Assembly (NCBI RefSeq): GCF_013426735.1
Contig: NZ_AP023274.1
Location: forward strand, 1-64,000
Source: Agrobacterium vitis
GTDB lineage: Bacteria; Pseudomonadota; Alphaproteobacteria; Rhizobiales; Rhizobiaceae
Direction: 5' to 3'
DNA: 64,000 bases
Part shown: piece after piece, positions 35,274-44,748 of the stretch
Layout: every line of letters begins with the position of its first letter
How positions within the stretch are numbered: position 1 is the stretch's first letter
Notes under the pieces: model-generated
Database searches by the model: none
Told to the model about the DNA's origin: nothing
What the model saw: only the letters and a program-made list of their open reading frames with translations
Made by a program: the position numbers and the translations under genes

Positions 35274-37031
35274 ATGGCAGACATTACAACGGATGTGCTG
35301 ATTATCGGCACTGGACCGGCAGGCTCGGCAGCGGCAGCCCTGCTATCGACCTACGGGATCAACAATATGGTCGTCAACCGCTATCGCTGGTTGGCCAATT
35401 CACCACGCGCTCACATTACCAACCAGCGTGCCATGGAAGTGCTGCGCGATCTTGGCCGTGATGTGGAGGACGAGGCCTATCTGTTTGCGACGCATCAGGA
35501 CCTGATGGGCGAAAACATTTTCTGCGAAAGTCTGGCGGGTGAGGAAATTGGCCGCCTGAAAGCATGGGGCAATCATCCCCTGAGCAAGGCTGAACATCTC
35601 ATGTCGTCTCCGACGAAGATGAATGACTTGCCGCAAACTTTCATGGAGCCTTTGCTGTTCAAGGCGGCTTGTTCGCGCGGAACTCAAGCCCGCATGTCCA
35701 CCGAATATCTGCGCCACGAACAAAATGCCGAAGGCGTGTTGACCACCTGCAAGGATCGGCTTTCAGGACATGAACTGACCATCCAGTCGAAATATCTCGT
35801 CGGTGCCGATGGCGCAAAGTCGCTGGTGGCCGAGCATGCTGGCCTGCCGTTTGAAGGCAAAATGGGTGTCGGTGGTTCGATGAACATCCTGTTCAAGGCC
35901 GACCTCACCAAATACGTCGCGCATCGTCCTTCGGTTCTCTACTGGGTCATGCAGCCGGGTGCGGATGTCGGCGGCATCGGCATGGGGCTGGTGCGCATGG
36001 TGCGCCCTTGGAATGAATGGCTGATCGTCTGGGGCTATGACATTAACGGGCCGGAACCGGAAGTAACAGAGGAGCTTGCCACCGGCGTGGCGCGGCAATT
36101 GATCGGCGACCCTGATTTGGAAATTGAACTGTTGGCGGCCAACACCTGGACCGTGAACAATTATTACGCCACCCGCACCTCCAATGGCCGCGTGTTCTGT
36201 GTTGGCGATGCCATCCACAGGCATCCGCCCTCCAATGGCCTCGGCTCAAACACCTCGATCCAAGACTCCTTCAACCTTGCCTGGAAGCTTGCCATGGTTC
36301 TGAAGGGTCAGGCTGGCGAGGGCCTGCTGGAAAGCTTCAACGTCGAACGCGCTCCAATCGCCAAGCAGATCGTCAGCCGTGCCAATCAGTCGATTGGCGA
36401 AACCGGGCCGATTTTCGCAGCGCTTGGCATGAGTGAAGGCGTCGATCCAGAGCAGATGCAGAAAAATCTTGAAGCCCGCACGGATGGAACCGAGGCGGCT
36501 GAACAGCAACGCGAGGCCATCCGCAAGGCAATCGCCTTCAAGAAATATGAGTTTGACGCGCATGGCATCGAAATGAACCAGCGTTATCGATCCGATGCCA
36601 TCGTCACTGACGGGCAGATCGAACCCGATTTCCTGCTGGATGCCGACCTGCATCACCAGCCAACCACCTGGCCGGGTGCACGCCTACCGCATGCGTGGCT
36701 CTACAAACATGTCGGGGGTGCCGAAGTATCAACTCTCGATCTCTGCGGCCATGGCAAATTCACGCTGCTGACGGGCCTGGGTGGAAAAGCCTGGGTGGAC
36801 GCCGCCGCAGCGGTGGGCAACGAACTGGGCATGGAGATCAACGCGCATATGATCGGCCCGCGCCAAACCTATGTCGATCCCACCGGCGACTGGGCGCGGT
36901 TGAGCGAGATCCGTGATACCGGCTGCGTTCTTGTTCGCCCCGACCACCATGTGTGCTGGCGCAGCACGGCAGCAAGCGCCGCACCGGCGGACGACTTGCG
37001 CCGTGTGCTGCGGCAGATTTTGGCGCTCTAA
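35274..37031 (+). CDS. FAD-dependent phenol hydroxylase (PheA/TfdB type, probable resorcinol hydroxylase)
   Basis: Class A flavoprotein monooxygenase of 585 residues. The FAD-binding GTGPAGSAAA start, the DGAKSLV motif and GDAIHRHPPSNGLG are in place, followed by a thioredoxin-like C-terminal domain (VLVRPDHHVCWR). The family hydroxylates phenols such as phenol, dichlorophenol or resorcinol. Because hydroxyquinol dioxygenase and maleylacetate reductase are adjacent, resorcinol or hydroquinone to hydroxyquinol is the likely reaction. It ends close to a terminator-like hairpin at 37038. Confidence 0.88.
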   Translation: MADITTDVLIIGTGPAGSAAAALLSTYGINNMVVNRYRWLANSPRAHITNQRAMEVLRDLGRDVEDEAYLFATHQDLMGENIFCESLAGEEIGRLKAWGNHPLSKAEHLMSSPTKMNDLPQTFMEPLLFKAACSRGTQARMSTEYLRHEQNAEGVLTTCKDRLSGHELTIQSKYLVGADGAKSLVAEHAGLPFEGKMGVGGSMNILFKADLTKYVAHRPSVLYWVMQPGADVGGIGMGLVRMVRPWNEWLIVWGYDINGPEPEVTEELATGVARQLIGDPDLEIELLAANTWTVNNYYATRTSNGRVFCVGDAIHRHPPSNGLGSNTSIQDSFNLAWKLAMVLKGQAGEGLLESFNVERAPIAKQIVSRANQSIGETGPIFAALGMSEGVDPEQMQKNLEARTDGTEAAEQQREAIRKAIAFKKYEFDAHGIEMNQRYRSDAIVTDGQIEPDFLLDADLHHQPTTWPGARLPHAWLYKHVGGAEVSTLDLCGHGKFTLLTGLGGKAWVDAAAAVGNELGMEINAHMIGPRQTYVDPTGDWARLSEIRDTGCVLVRPDHHVCWRSTAASAAPADDLRRVLRQILAL

Positions 37032-37037
37032 GCCAGC

Positions 37038-37064
37038 AATGGCACCGAGATGATCGGTGCCATT
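37038..37064 (+). terminator. Terminator-like hairpin after hydroxylase gene
   Basis: AATGGCACCGA and TCGGTGCCATT are perfect 11-bp arms around 5 bases, 7 bases after the stop. The T-run is absent, so efficiency is uncertain. Confidence 0.55.
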
Positions 37065-37207
37065 CCAATGCCAGTTCATAACCTGATGACATATTTACCA
37101 CGACGATTCAGATCAATTATGTGGTTTCTGGCTGTTAGCTTTTGACCTGGGAAGACGGGAATTGGGGGAGGAGACCCATTTCGAAAGGTGCGTGTGCGTG
37201 ATGCGCA

Positions 37208-37227
37208 GGATCGCTCAACAGCGATCC
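37208..37227 (+). promoter_or_regulatory. Leader hairpin before Liv-type importer
   Basis: GGATCGCT and AGCGATCC form perfect 8-bp arms with a CAAC loop, extended by TGC..GCA and followed by CTTTTG. It is in the 317-base region (37032-37348) before the binding-protein gene and may be an attenuator. No gene is seen in that region. Confidence 0.45.
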
Positions 37228-37354
37228 ATGCACTTTTGACCAGATTCCAGAGATGAAAGACGGGTGTGTGGCATTAACGGTCGGCGGATGCGGGCTTTGA
37301 TGCCGACGGCTACCGCATTCAGACAGAGCTCAACGCGCGGGGAGGCGCATGGCA

Positions 37355-38647
37355 ATGGGACGACCGATATTCACCAGACGTGATTTTATCAAGACAACCG
37401 CCGTCAGTGGCGCTGTGCTTGCAACCTCTGGCTTGGCAACGCCCGCGATTGCCAAGGAGGTGGCCATCAAACTTGGCTATGTCAGCCCCCAGACTGGCCC
37501 ACTTGCTGGCTTCGGCGAAGCCGATAAGTTTGTCATCGATGCATTTATGACAGCAACCAAAGCCATGGGCCTCAACTATCAGGTCATCGTCAAGGACAGC
37601 CAGTCAAACCCCAACCGGGCCGCTCAGGTGGCCAAGGAATTGATCGTTGACGACGAAATCAATTTGATGCTGGTTTCCTCGACGCCTGAAACGACAAATC
37701 CGGTCTCAACCACCTGCGAGGGGGAAGGTGTAGCGTGTATTTCCACTGTCGCACCGTGGCAATCCTGGTTCATCGGCCAGCAGGGAAATCCCTCCGATCC
37801 AGCAAGCTGGAAGCCGTTTAATTATGCCTACCACTTCTTCTGGGGGCTGGAGGATATCATCGCGGTCTACACCGGCATGTGGAGCCAGCTTGCGACCGAT
37901 AAGAAGGTCGGCGGCCTGTTTCCCAATGATGGCGATGGTAATGCCTGGGGCGACAAGGTTGTCGGCTTCCCGCCGGTTCTGGAAAAGCTTGGCTATTCAC
38001 TAACGGACACCGGGCGCTACCAGAACCTGACAGATGATTTTTCCGCCCAGATCAACGCCTTCAAGCAGAAGAACACCGACATTCTGACCGGAGTGATGAT
38101 CCCGCCGGATCTCACCACATTCTGGAACCAGGCCAAACAGCAGGGGTTGAAGCCGAAGATCGCCTCCATCGGCAAAGCGCTGTTGTTTCCGCAGGCCGTG
38201 GAAGCGCTTGGCAATGCCGGTCACAATCTCTCCACGGAAGTCTGGTGGACACCGTCGCATCCGTTTAAATCCTCGCTCACCGGCCAAACGTCGGCCCAGG
38301 TTGCGGCGGCCTTCACCAAGGCAACAGGACGTCCCTGGACGCAGCCGATCGGCTTTGCCCATGCTCTTTTCGAACTCGCCGTAGACGTGATGAAGCGCGC
38401 AGAAGATGTGAGCGACGCCGAGACTGTTGCCAAAGCGATTGGTGAAACCAAACTGGATACACTGGTCGGCCCCATTGCCTGGGGAAGCGACAAGCTGCCG
38501 CCGTTTGCCAGCAAGAATGTGGCCAAGACACCGCTGGTCGGGGGACAATGGCGGCTCAGGACCGGTGGCGGCTATGACCTTGTGGTGGTCGAAAACGGCC
38601 TCATTCCGTCTGTGCCGCTCGGCGGCAAGCTCGAACCTCTCGCGTGA
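37355..38647 (+). CDS. Branched-chain-type ABC substrate-binding protein, Tat-exported
   Basis: Periplasmic Leu/Ile/Val-type binding protein of about 430 residues. The N terminus FTRRDFIKTTAVSGAVLATS is a twin-arginine signal with cleavage near AIA. The mature part begins KEVAIKLGYVSPQTGPLAGFG, typical of HAAT family proteins. The start could be ATG 37349 or 37355; the latter has better spacing to GGAGG. In such aromatic islands the ligand is often an aromatic acid rather than an amino acid. It is the first gene of a five-gene importer operon. Confidence 0.9.
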   Translation: MGRPIFTRRDFIKTTAVSGAVLATSGLATPAIAKEVAIKLGYVSPQTGPLAGFGEADKFVIDAFMTATKAMGLNYQVIVKDSQSNPNRAAQVAKELIVDDEINLMLVSSTPETTNPVSTTCEGEGVACISTVAPWQSWFIGQQGNPSDPASWKPFNYAYHFFWGLEDIIAVYTGMWSQLATDKKVGGLFPNDGDGNAWGDKVVGFPPVLEKLGYSLTDTGRYQNLTDDFSAQINAFKQKNTDILTGVMIPPDLTTFWNQAKQQGLKPKIASIGKALLFPQAVEALGNAGHNLSTEVWWTPSHPFKSSLTGQTSAQVAAAFTKATGRPWTQPIGFAHALFELAVDVMKRAEDVSDAETVAKAIGETKLDTLVGPIAWGSDKLPPFASKNVAKTPLVGGQWRLRTGGGYDLVVVENGLIPSVPLGGKLEPLA

Positions 38648-38653
38648 GCGCAA

Positions 38654-38689
38654 ACGACCCGCTCCCACACTGCGGAGCGGGTTCGTTTT
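38654..38689 (+). terminator. Stem-loop between binding-protein and ATPase genes
   Basis: CCCGCTCC and GGAGCGGG form the core of a hairpin followed by TTCGTTTTC. It lies between the binding-protein stop and the LivG start and probably causes partial termination or message stabilisation, so that the binding protein is made in excess. Confidence 0.65.
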
Positions 38690-38705
38690 CAACAGGAGCC
38701 TTTGA

Positions 38706-39425
38706 ATGCCAATCCTTGAAATGAGTGGCGTGTCGAAATCGTTTGGTGCCATTGTGGTTGCTGACAACATTGATTTTGCCGTGCAGGAGGGCGAGGCGCT
38801 GGGCGTGATTGGACCGAATGGCGCGGGCAAATCCACGTTGTTCAATCTGATCAGTGGCAATCTTTCGGTCGCGTCTGGAACAATCAGGTTTGATGGCCGT
38901 GACGTGACGACTATGCCGCCCATGCAGCGTTGTTTTGCCGGAATGGGACGAACTTTCCAGATTCCCCAGCCCTTTGAGCGGCTCACCGTCTTTGAAAACC
39001 TCTTGGTTGCCGGGGCCTTTGGCGCGCAGTCCAGTGAGGCAGAGATGACCGATTTCTGTGCCGACATTCTTGTTGAAACCGGTTTGATTGCCAAAGCCAA
39101 TGCACTTGCAGGCTCGCTGGGCCTTCTGGAACGCAAACGGCTGGAACTGGCCCGCGCACTGGCCACGAAGCCAAAACTGCTGCTTCTGGATGAGATCGCC
39201 GGTGGATTGACGGAAGGCGAATGTCGTCAACTCGTCGCCACCATCAGGAACGTTCACCAGCGTGGCGTCGCAGTGATCTGGATAGAACACGTTCTGCATG
39301 CGCTAACGGCGGTGGTGGAGCGCATCCTTGTGCTGAACTTTGGCCGGGTGCTGGGCATTGGCGAACCACAGGCGATCATGGCCTCGCGCGAGGTTCGTGA
39401 AATCTATCTGGGTCTGGAGGTATGA
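38706..39425 (+). CDS. ABC transporter ATP-binding protein (LivG-type)
   Basis: ATPase of 239 residues with Walker A GPNGAGKST and the signature-region ERKRLELARALATKPKLLLLDE, in which the LSGG signature is replaced by LGLLERKR, as in some LivG relatives. The IEHVLHAL switch-histidine region is present. It partners the LivF-type ATPase whose start overlaps its stop. Confidence 0.88.
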   Translation: MPILEMSGVSKSFGAIVVADNIDFAVQEGEALGVIGPNGAGKSTLFNLISGNLSVASGTIRFDGRDVTTMPPMQRCFAGMGRTFQIPQPFERLTVFENLLVAGAFGAQSSEAEMTDFCADILVETGLIAKANALAGSLGLLERKRLELARALATKPKLLLLDEIAGGLTEGECRQLVATIRNVHQRGVAVIWIEHVLHALTAVVERILVLNFGRVLGIGEPQAIMASREVREIYLGLEV

Positions 39426-40147
39426 TGACCAGTCTGCTCGAAACACGCGGCCTTACGGCATTCTACGGCGACTTTCAGGCTCTGTTCGGCGTCGATCTCA
39501 GGCTGGACGCCGGAGAAATGATTGCGGTGATTGGGGCCAATGGCGCTGGAAAGTCCACCTTGATGCGTGCCATTGTCGGGGTTCTTGCGTCTGAGCCAGA
39601 CGCCATTCTGCACCAAGGCGTGTCCATCGGTGCGTTGGCGGCACCCGATGTGATGGCGCGTGGCATTGCGCTGGTGCCGGAAGGACGCAAGCTTTTCCCC
39701 TCGCTCACCGTCGAGGAAAATTTGCTGATCGGCCAATATGGCCGCACGGTCAATGGGCCATGGTCGCTTGCCAGCATTTATGAGCTTTTTCCCGTTTTGC
39801 AGGAACGCCGCCACCAACCTGCGACAGCGCTTTCCGGTGGCCAGCAGCAAATGGTTGCGATTGGCAGGGCGCTGATGTCCAATCCAGAGGTCCTGTTGTG
39901 CGATGAGCTGAGCCTCGGCCTTGCCCCGGTGGTGATCAAGGATATCTATGCCGCATTCCCACGCATCCGCTCCGCAGGTGCTGCAATCATCATTGTCGAG
40001 CAAGATATTGGTCAGGCACTGAAACAGGCAGATCGCGTCTATTGCATGATGGAGGGGCGCATCACGCTGACGGGCCATCCTTCCGATCTCGACCGCAACG
40101 ACATTCATGCCGCGTATTTCGGAGCTGAATCCCATGAACTGGCTTGA
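39425..40147 (+). CDS. ABC transporter ATP-binding protein (LivF-type)
   Basis: ATPase of 240 residues with Walker A GANGAGKST, signature LSGGQQQM and a Walker B-like VLLCDELSLGLAP. The start ATG 39425 is favoured by the GGAGG spacing; ATG 39422 is possible. Its end overlaps the start of the LivH-type permease by 14 bases, showing translational coupling. Confidence 0.88.
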   Translation: MTSLLETRGLTAFYGDFQALFGVDLRLDAGEMIAVIGANGAGKSTLMRAIVGVLASEPDAILHQGVSIGALAAPDVMARGIALVPEGRKLFPSLTVEENLLIGQYGRTVNGPWSLASIYELFPVLQERRHQPATALSGGQQQMVAIGRALMSNPEVLLCDELSLGLAPVVIKDIYAAFPRIRSAGAAIIIVEQDIGQALKQADRVYCMMEGRITLTGHPSDLDRNDIHAAYFGAESHELA

Positions 40148-40997
40148 TACCATTGTGCAAGGCGCGCTGCTGGGCGGCCTCTACGCGCTGTTTGCCGCAG
40201 GTCTCAGTCTGGTCTTCGGCATTATGCGACTGGTCAATCTTGCGCATGGCGACCTAATTGTCCTCGCCTCTTTCCTAATCCTGGTGCTGGCCAACTCCCT
40301 CGGGATCAACCCGTTTTTGGCAGCTCTGATTGCCGCCCCGCTGATGTTTGGGCTTGGCTGGCTATTGCAGACCTATCTTTTGAACCGCACACTCGGCAAG
40401 GATATCCTGCCGCCGCTGCTGGTCACGTTCGGTCTGTCAATCGTTGTCCAAAACGGCCTACTGGAGGGCTTCACCGCCGATAGCCGTCGTCTTTCGACAG
40501 GCATTTTGGAGACCGCATCGCTGCCTTTGGCGGGACTGAGCATTGGTATCATGCCGCTTTTGACGTTCGGATCGGCGATCATCGTGATTATCGCCCTCAA
40601 CCAGTTGATCTATAGCACCTCGCTTGGTCGGGCATTTCGGGCCACATCCGATGATCCGGTGACGGCTGGCATGATGGGGGTGCGCCCGCATCGTATCTTT
40701 GCCATGGCAACAGGGCTTGCCATGGTTGTGGTCACAATCGCGGCTCTCTATCTCAGCACCCGCGCAAATTTCGACCCCACCGCTGGGCCATCGCGGCTGA
40801 TCTATGCCTTCGAGGCCGTCATCATTGGTGGGCTCGGATCACTGTGGGGCACGCTGGCGGGCGGTGTTATTTTGGGTATCGCCCAAACGCTAGGTGCCGC
40901 CATAAATCCCGAATGGCAGATTTTGGCAGGCCATATCGCCTTCTTGATCGTGCTTCTGGTCAGGCCACGCGGCTTGTTTCCACGCGCAATTGATTGA
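40134..40997 (+). CDS. ABC transporter permease (LivH-type)
   Basis: Inner-membrane permease of 287 residues with eight or so hydrophobic segments. Family stretches are LVFGIMRLVNLAHGDLIVLA and IIGGLGSLWGTLAGGVILGI. ATG 40134 is used because GGAG precedes it; earlier in-frame starts lie inside LivF. The next permease starts ten bases after its stop. Confidence 0.9.
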   Translation: MNWLDTIVQGALLGGLYALFAAGLSLVFGIMRLVNLAHGDLIVLASFLILVLANSLGINPFLAALIAAPLMFGLGWLLQTYLLNRTLGKDILPPLLVTFGLSIVVQNGLLEGFTADSRRLSTGILETASLPLAGLSIGIMPLLTFGSAIIVIIALNQLIYSTSLGRAFRATSDDPVTAGMMGVRPHRIFAMATGLAMVVVTIAALYLSTRANFDPTAGPSRLIYAFEAVIIGGLGSLWGTLAGGVILGIAQTLGAAINPEWQILAGHIAFLIVLLVRPRGLFPRAID

Positions 40998-41007
40998 GGA
41001 ACAGCAG

Positions 41008-42099
41008 ATGACATCCACCAACATCGCGTCAACCCAAGACAATCCATCAACCGGCTGGCGCATTCAAACCCGAACACGGCTGTCTTCGGCCTTTACGATA
41101 GGACTCGTGCTGGTCTTTGCAATGCTGGCCTTAGCTCCGTTTTTTGTGTCGCGTGGCACAATGCAAAATCTGTTTTACATCCTGACGATGCTGACATTGG
41201 CGCAGAGCTGGAACCTGCTTGCCGGATATGCGGGGCTGATTTCGGTTGGCCAGCAATTGTTTGTTGGCTGTGGGGCCTATGCGCTGTTTGCAATGGTCAT
41301 TCTACTTGGCGTCAATCCTCTGATTGCCATTCCCCTAGCGGGCGTTTTCGCCACGATCGTCACATTGCCCACCGCCCTCTTCACCTTCCGTCTCCACGGC
41401 TCCTATTTCGCCATCGGCACCTGGGTGATTGCTGAAGTGGGGCGGCTGGTGTTTGCCCAATGGAAAACGCTGGGCGGCGGCACGGGGGCGTCGCTGCCAC
41501 GCGAGGCCACCCGCGATATGTTTGGCGTCTCCACCATCAGTACAGTGTTCGGCATGAAACCGGCTGTTGCACTGGATTCACTGGCCTATTGGCTCGCATT
41601 GTTGTTGACGGGTTTCACCATCGTTTTCGTCTATCGGCTGTTGCGCAGCAAGCAAGGACTGGGCCTTGCTGCTGTGCGCGACAATGAAACAGCGGCAACG
41701 GCACTCGGCGTGGATGCCCTTCGTCTGAAATTGACGATTTATCTTCTCACAGCAGCCCTGACCGGCATGACTGGCGCACTGATCTATCTTCAGAAAGCCC
41801 GAATTTCACCCGATGCCGCCTTTTCACTCACAGATTGGACAGCCTATGTACTGTTCATCGTAATTGTGGGTGGAATCGGCACCATCGAAGGGCCCATCGT
41901 TGGTGTGATCATTTTGTTTTTCCTGCAAAATCTCCTGTCAGATTTTGGCTCATGGTATCTGTTGTTGCTGGGGGCGCTTGCAATCATAACAATGCTGTTT
42001 GCACCCAGGGGCATATGGGGGCTATTCTCAGAGCGCACCGGCATTGAGTTTTTCCCGGTTCGCCGGTTGTTGCGCGGTAGAACGAAAAACAAAAACTGA
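41008..42099 (+). CDS. ABC transporter permease (LivM-type)
   Basis: Inner-membrane permease of 363 residues. LAQSWNLLAGYAGLISVGQQ and RDNETAATALGVDALRLKLT are typical LivM motifs, and VGGIGTIEGPIVGVIILFFL marks the last helices. ATG 41008 follows GAGGAA. It completes the importer; the next gene is convergent at 42124, only 24 bases away. Confidence 0.9.
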   Translation: MTSTNIASTQDNPSTGWRIQTRTRLSSAFTIGLVLVFAMLALAPFFVSRGTMQNLFYILTMLTLAQSWNLLAGYAGLISVGQQLFVGCGAYALFAMVILLGVNPLIAIPLAGVFATIVTLPTALFTFRLHGSYFAIGTWVIAEVGRLVFAQWKTLGGGTGASLPREATRDMFGVSTISTVFGMKPAVALDSLAYWLALLLTGFTIVFVYRLLRSKQGLGLAAVRDNETAATALGVDALRLKLTIYLLTAALTGMTGALIYLQKARISPDAAFSLTDWTAYVLFIVIVGGIGTIEGPIVGVIILFFLQNLLSDFGSWYLLLLGALAIITMLFAPRGIWGLFSERTGIEFFPVRRLLRGRTKNKN

Positions 42100-42123
42100 C
42101 CTCACCGACAAGCAGTGCAAGGA

Positions 42124-42672
42124 TCAGTTCACCCCCAAATCCCCAGAGCCCTCTTCTACCCCGATCTCAAAGGCATTGAGGGTCATAGCAACAAACGTGT
42201 AGTAACCAACCACACCCACGAGTTCTGCTAGGCCCGCTTGCCCCAGAACAGTCACAGCCTCGTCATGGAGCGGGCTTGGGATGAAGCGGGTCTCCAATAA
42301 TGTCTTGGTATAACAATAGACGATGCGGGCTTTATCGCTTGGAAAGGCGGGAATGGCGCGTGTTCGGATTGCCTCGATGACGTGCGGCTCAATGCCAGCT
42401 TTCAATGCCTCCCGCTTATGCGCATCCCACTCGAAAATAGCGCCCCAGTCGCGCGCAACCACAAGAATCGCAAGTTCGGACAGATCAGCACCAAGCTCTG
42501 TGTTATAGCGAACGAATTCGCCGAGACGTTGTGCCCTTGCGCCCAATTCAGGGCTGTGGATCCACGCCCTGAGCGGTGCTGGAATGTGACCGCGTTGGCC
42601 AGATTTTGCTTCCTCGGCCACATTTTTCTGTGCCGGTGACATGTCTTCCAATTGTAGATCGGTCAAACGCAT
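42124..42672 (-). CDS. Carboxymuconolactone decarboxylase-family protein (copy 1)
   Basis: AhpD/CMD-fold protein of 182 residues. The core LAILVVARDWGAIFEWDAHK carries the conserved E-W-x-x-H, but no CxxC pair is present, so it is not a disulfide peroxidase of the AhpD kind. True decarboxylases act on carboxymuconolactone; other relatives dehydrate or decarboxylate ring-cleavage products. It is 18 bases downstream of the IclR regulator gene. Three proteins of this fold occur within 11 kb. Confidence 0.82.
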   Translation of the reverse strand: MRLTDLQLEDMSPAQKNVAEEAKSGQRGHIPAPLRAWIHSPELGARAQRLGEFVRYNTELGADLSELAILVVARDWGAIFEWDAHKREALKAGIEPHVIEAIRTRAIPAFPSDKARIVYCYTKTLLETRFIPSPLHDEAVTVLGQAGLAELVGVVGYYTFVAMTLNAFEIGVEEGSGDLGVN

Positions 42673-42690
42673 GCGCGTATTTCCTGAGTG

Positions 42691-43509
42691 TCACGAGAGC
42701 AGGAGGGCTTTCGCCTGAACTTCACGGTGTCCGCGCATCGATGTTTCGATTTGCCGGGCCGCATTCATCGCCATATCGACCAGCAGTGCTTTTTCCATGA
42801 GATCAAAGCGCGAGCGCGTTGTTAAAATCACCAGGGCCGCCGGGTCGAGTGCGTCACCGACAGGGATCGGAACCGCGACGCCAGCAGCATTCGGGTCAAG
42901 CTCCCCGATTGAGACAACATGGCCGTCATTTCGATATTTTAGCATCTGCTTACGAAATTCTGGCCATGTGGTTCCAAGCCCCGCCTCCGCTATTTCCGCC
43001 CCATAACGATCATAGAGCTTCTTGAGCTGCGAAGCTGTCATCGACGCCAGCAGGACTTTCGATCCGCCGCCGCGAAACAGCGGCATCGGCCGTCCTCGAC
43101 CGAAAGCGATTTGACCTGTTTCGTGCGCCAACTCCTGGTGAACCGCCATTATCTTCGTGCCATACATGCTGGCCAGCAGCACATCGCAGCCCGATTCCTG
43201 CGCCACCCGCACCATAACTGGCCGGCATGCAATCAGCAGGGGGTCGCACTGGCGGATATAGTAATCGAGTTCAATCACGCGCGGACCAAGAGAATAGCCA
43301 CCCTCTGCGCGGCGCAACAAACCAGCGTCGCAAAGTTCCTTGACATAGCGATAGCCGGTGGGACGAGAATGCCCACAATATTGGATGATCTCGTCAGCTG
43401 ACCAAATCGGCTTATCAACCGAAAACAGATCAAGGATCAGGAGCATTTTCGTTAGGCTTGACATGCAGGCTCGCGTGTAGAGTTGTTTGCGCCGATCCGT
43501 GAGGGTCAT
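42691..43509 (-). CDS. IclR-family transcriptional regulator (1)
   Basis: Regulator of about 272 residues. A winged helix (SSLTKMLLILDLFSVDKPIW, HSRPTGYRYVKELCDAGLLR) is followed by the IclR effector domain. The start is uncertain: ATG 43509 (MTLTDRR) is taken, ATG 43464 (MSSLTKM) is an alternative. It lies between a CMD-fold gene and the aromatic degradation genes and may govern the 43.6-49 kb block, including the paired 21-bp sites at 45346 and 45868. Confidence 0.85.
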   Translation of the reverse strand: MTLTDRRKQLYTRACMSSLTKMLLILDLFSVDKPIWSADEIIQYCGHSRPTGYRYVKELCDAGLLRRAEGGYSLGPRVIELDYYIRQCDPLLIACRPVMVRVAQESGCDVLLASMYGTKIMAVHQELAHETGQIAFGRGRPMPLFRGGGSKVLLASMTASQLKKLYDRYGAEIAEAGLGTTWPEFRKQMLKYRNDGHVVSIGELDPNAAGVAVPIPVGDALDPAALVILTTRSRFDLMEKALLVDMAMNAARQIETSMRGHREVQAKALLLS

Positions 43510-43619
43510 CGCACCGTTGCGACGCACCTATCCCACGCAAAGAGACTCGACCAAAAAAATGCACGCTAATCACCGAAGAGAAGGTGTGCAAGGTGCCCCA
43601 CCTCCCTCCCCCGATCAAA

Positions 43620-44555
43620 TCATGGGCTGACGGGCGCGTGTTTGCCTGTCAGTTGAACGGCTGGGCCCTTCACGCCTTTGGCCATAAGCTCAACACGTGT
43701 TTCGCGTGGCCAGGTTCTCTTCAGGTCATCGCGCACATTGATTGCCAGCCGACCAAGGCCTTCGACTTCCAACTCTACGCTATCTCCATCCTGAAATGCA
43801 TTGAGACCCCGGTGATTGGTGCCCGTGGCCACGACATCGCCCGGCTCCAAAGCCTGGATATGGCTTAGCCACTCAATGCAACGCGGGATCTTGTGCGCCA
43901 TGTCATCGGTGTTGAAATCCTGCTTGAGTTCGCCATTGACCCAAAGGCGAACCTGCAAGGATTGCGGATCCGGGATTTCGTCGGCAGTGACGATCCAGGG
44001 ACCAATCGGGGCAAACGTGTCGCGAGATTTCATCTGAAAATAATTGTTCTTTTCAGGGAGGGTGCCACGCGCTGAACCATCGATGAAGTTCACATAACCG
44101 AAAACATAGTCACGCCAGTTCTCAGCAGGAACCTGATGCGCACGCTTGCCAATCACCAAGGCCATCTCAGCTTCCCCTTCAAAGGTCCTTGCGGGAATGT
44201 CAGGCAGGACCATGGTGCCGCCCGGTCCGATAACAGCCGTCGATGCCTTGTGGAACGCATTGATGGCGGGCGGTTCCGCAAGCGTTCCGTCCTCCATATA
44301 GTTGACGGCCATGCAGACGATATTGCCGGGCTTTGGCAGCGGCGCTCGCAGCGCAACCGATGCCAGGCTGATCGGCGCACCAGCGTCTGCTGCGGCTTCC
44401 AGCGCACCGCGAAACTCATCAAACCGTGCGATCAGTCCTTGCATGAGGTCGTGTGGCCCCACATGCGGAATTGCCTCGACTGCGGAGGAAACGTCTATGA
44501 TGACGTCATCGCGGACGACGCCAAGTTTGTAGGAGTCGAAAAATGCAAGCTTCAT
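43620..44555 (-). CDS. Fumarylacetoacetate hydrolase-family enzyme (1)
   Basis: Mg-dependent hydrolase or isomerase of 311 residues. The FAH core is clear: VCMAVNYMED, the acidic metal ligands in RTFEGEAEMALVIGKRAHQV, YVFGYVNFIDGSAR and VATGTNHRGLNAFQDGD. Relatives cleave 2,4-dioxo acids or isomerise ring-cleavage products. ATG 44555 (MKLAFFDSYK) is chosen; a repeat lies just upstream. The neighbouring extradiol dioxygenase gene suggests it acts on that enzyme's product. Confidence 0.87.
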   Translation of the reverse strand: MKLAFFDSYKLGVVRDDVIIDVSSAVEAIPHVGPHDLMQGLIARFDEFRGALEAAADAGAPISLASVALRAPLPKPGNIVCMAVNYMEDGTLAEPPAINAFHKASTAVIGPGGTMVLPDIPARTFEGEAEMALVIGKRAHQVPAENWRDYVFGYVNFIDGSARGTLPEKNNYFQMKSRDTFAPIGPWIVTADEIPDPQSLQVRLWVNGELKQDFNTDDMAHKIPRCIEWLSHIQALEPGDVVATGTNHRGLNAFQDGDSVELEVEGLGRLAINVRDDLKRTWPRETRVELMAKGVKGPAVQLTGKHAPVSP

Positions 44556-44571
44556 GAAGATGATCTCTAAG

Positions 44572-44619
44572 CTAGAGTTTATCGAGGAAAATGGCACCCA
44601 GTTTTCTGAAAAGACAAAC
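44572..44619. repeat. CTAGAGTTT-family repeat, copy 2
   Basis: CTAGAGTTTATCGAGGAAAA continuing to CTGAAAAGACAAAC matches the copies at 6510 and 51652. It lies 17 bases before the FAH start and may sit in that gene's leader. Confidence 0.65.
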
Positions 44620-44633
44620 GAAAACAAGACAAC

Positions 44634-44670
44634 CTAAACTCTGTCCGGCTCAATCTGAGCCTGACAGAAT
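44634..44670. repeat. IS630-terminus-like palindrome, copy 2
   Basis: CTGTCCGGCTCA (44641-44652) and TGAGCCTGACAG (44656-44667) are 12-bp arms with one mismatch. In reverse orientation it reads GATTCTGTCAGGCTCA, related to the palindrome at 24476 and the IS630 remnant end at 2691. Confidence 0.6.
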
Positions 44671-44748
44671 CCAGCCCCTCGTTGATGCGCGTCTGATACG
44701 AGAAATCAGGAGCGCACGATTGCCGATCCGGCACTTTGCGCCGAAGCG

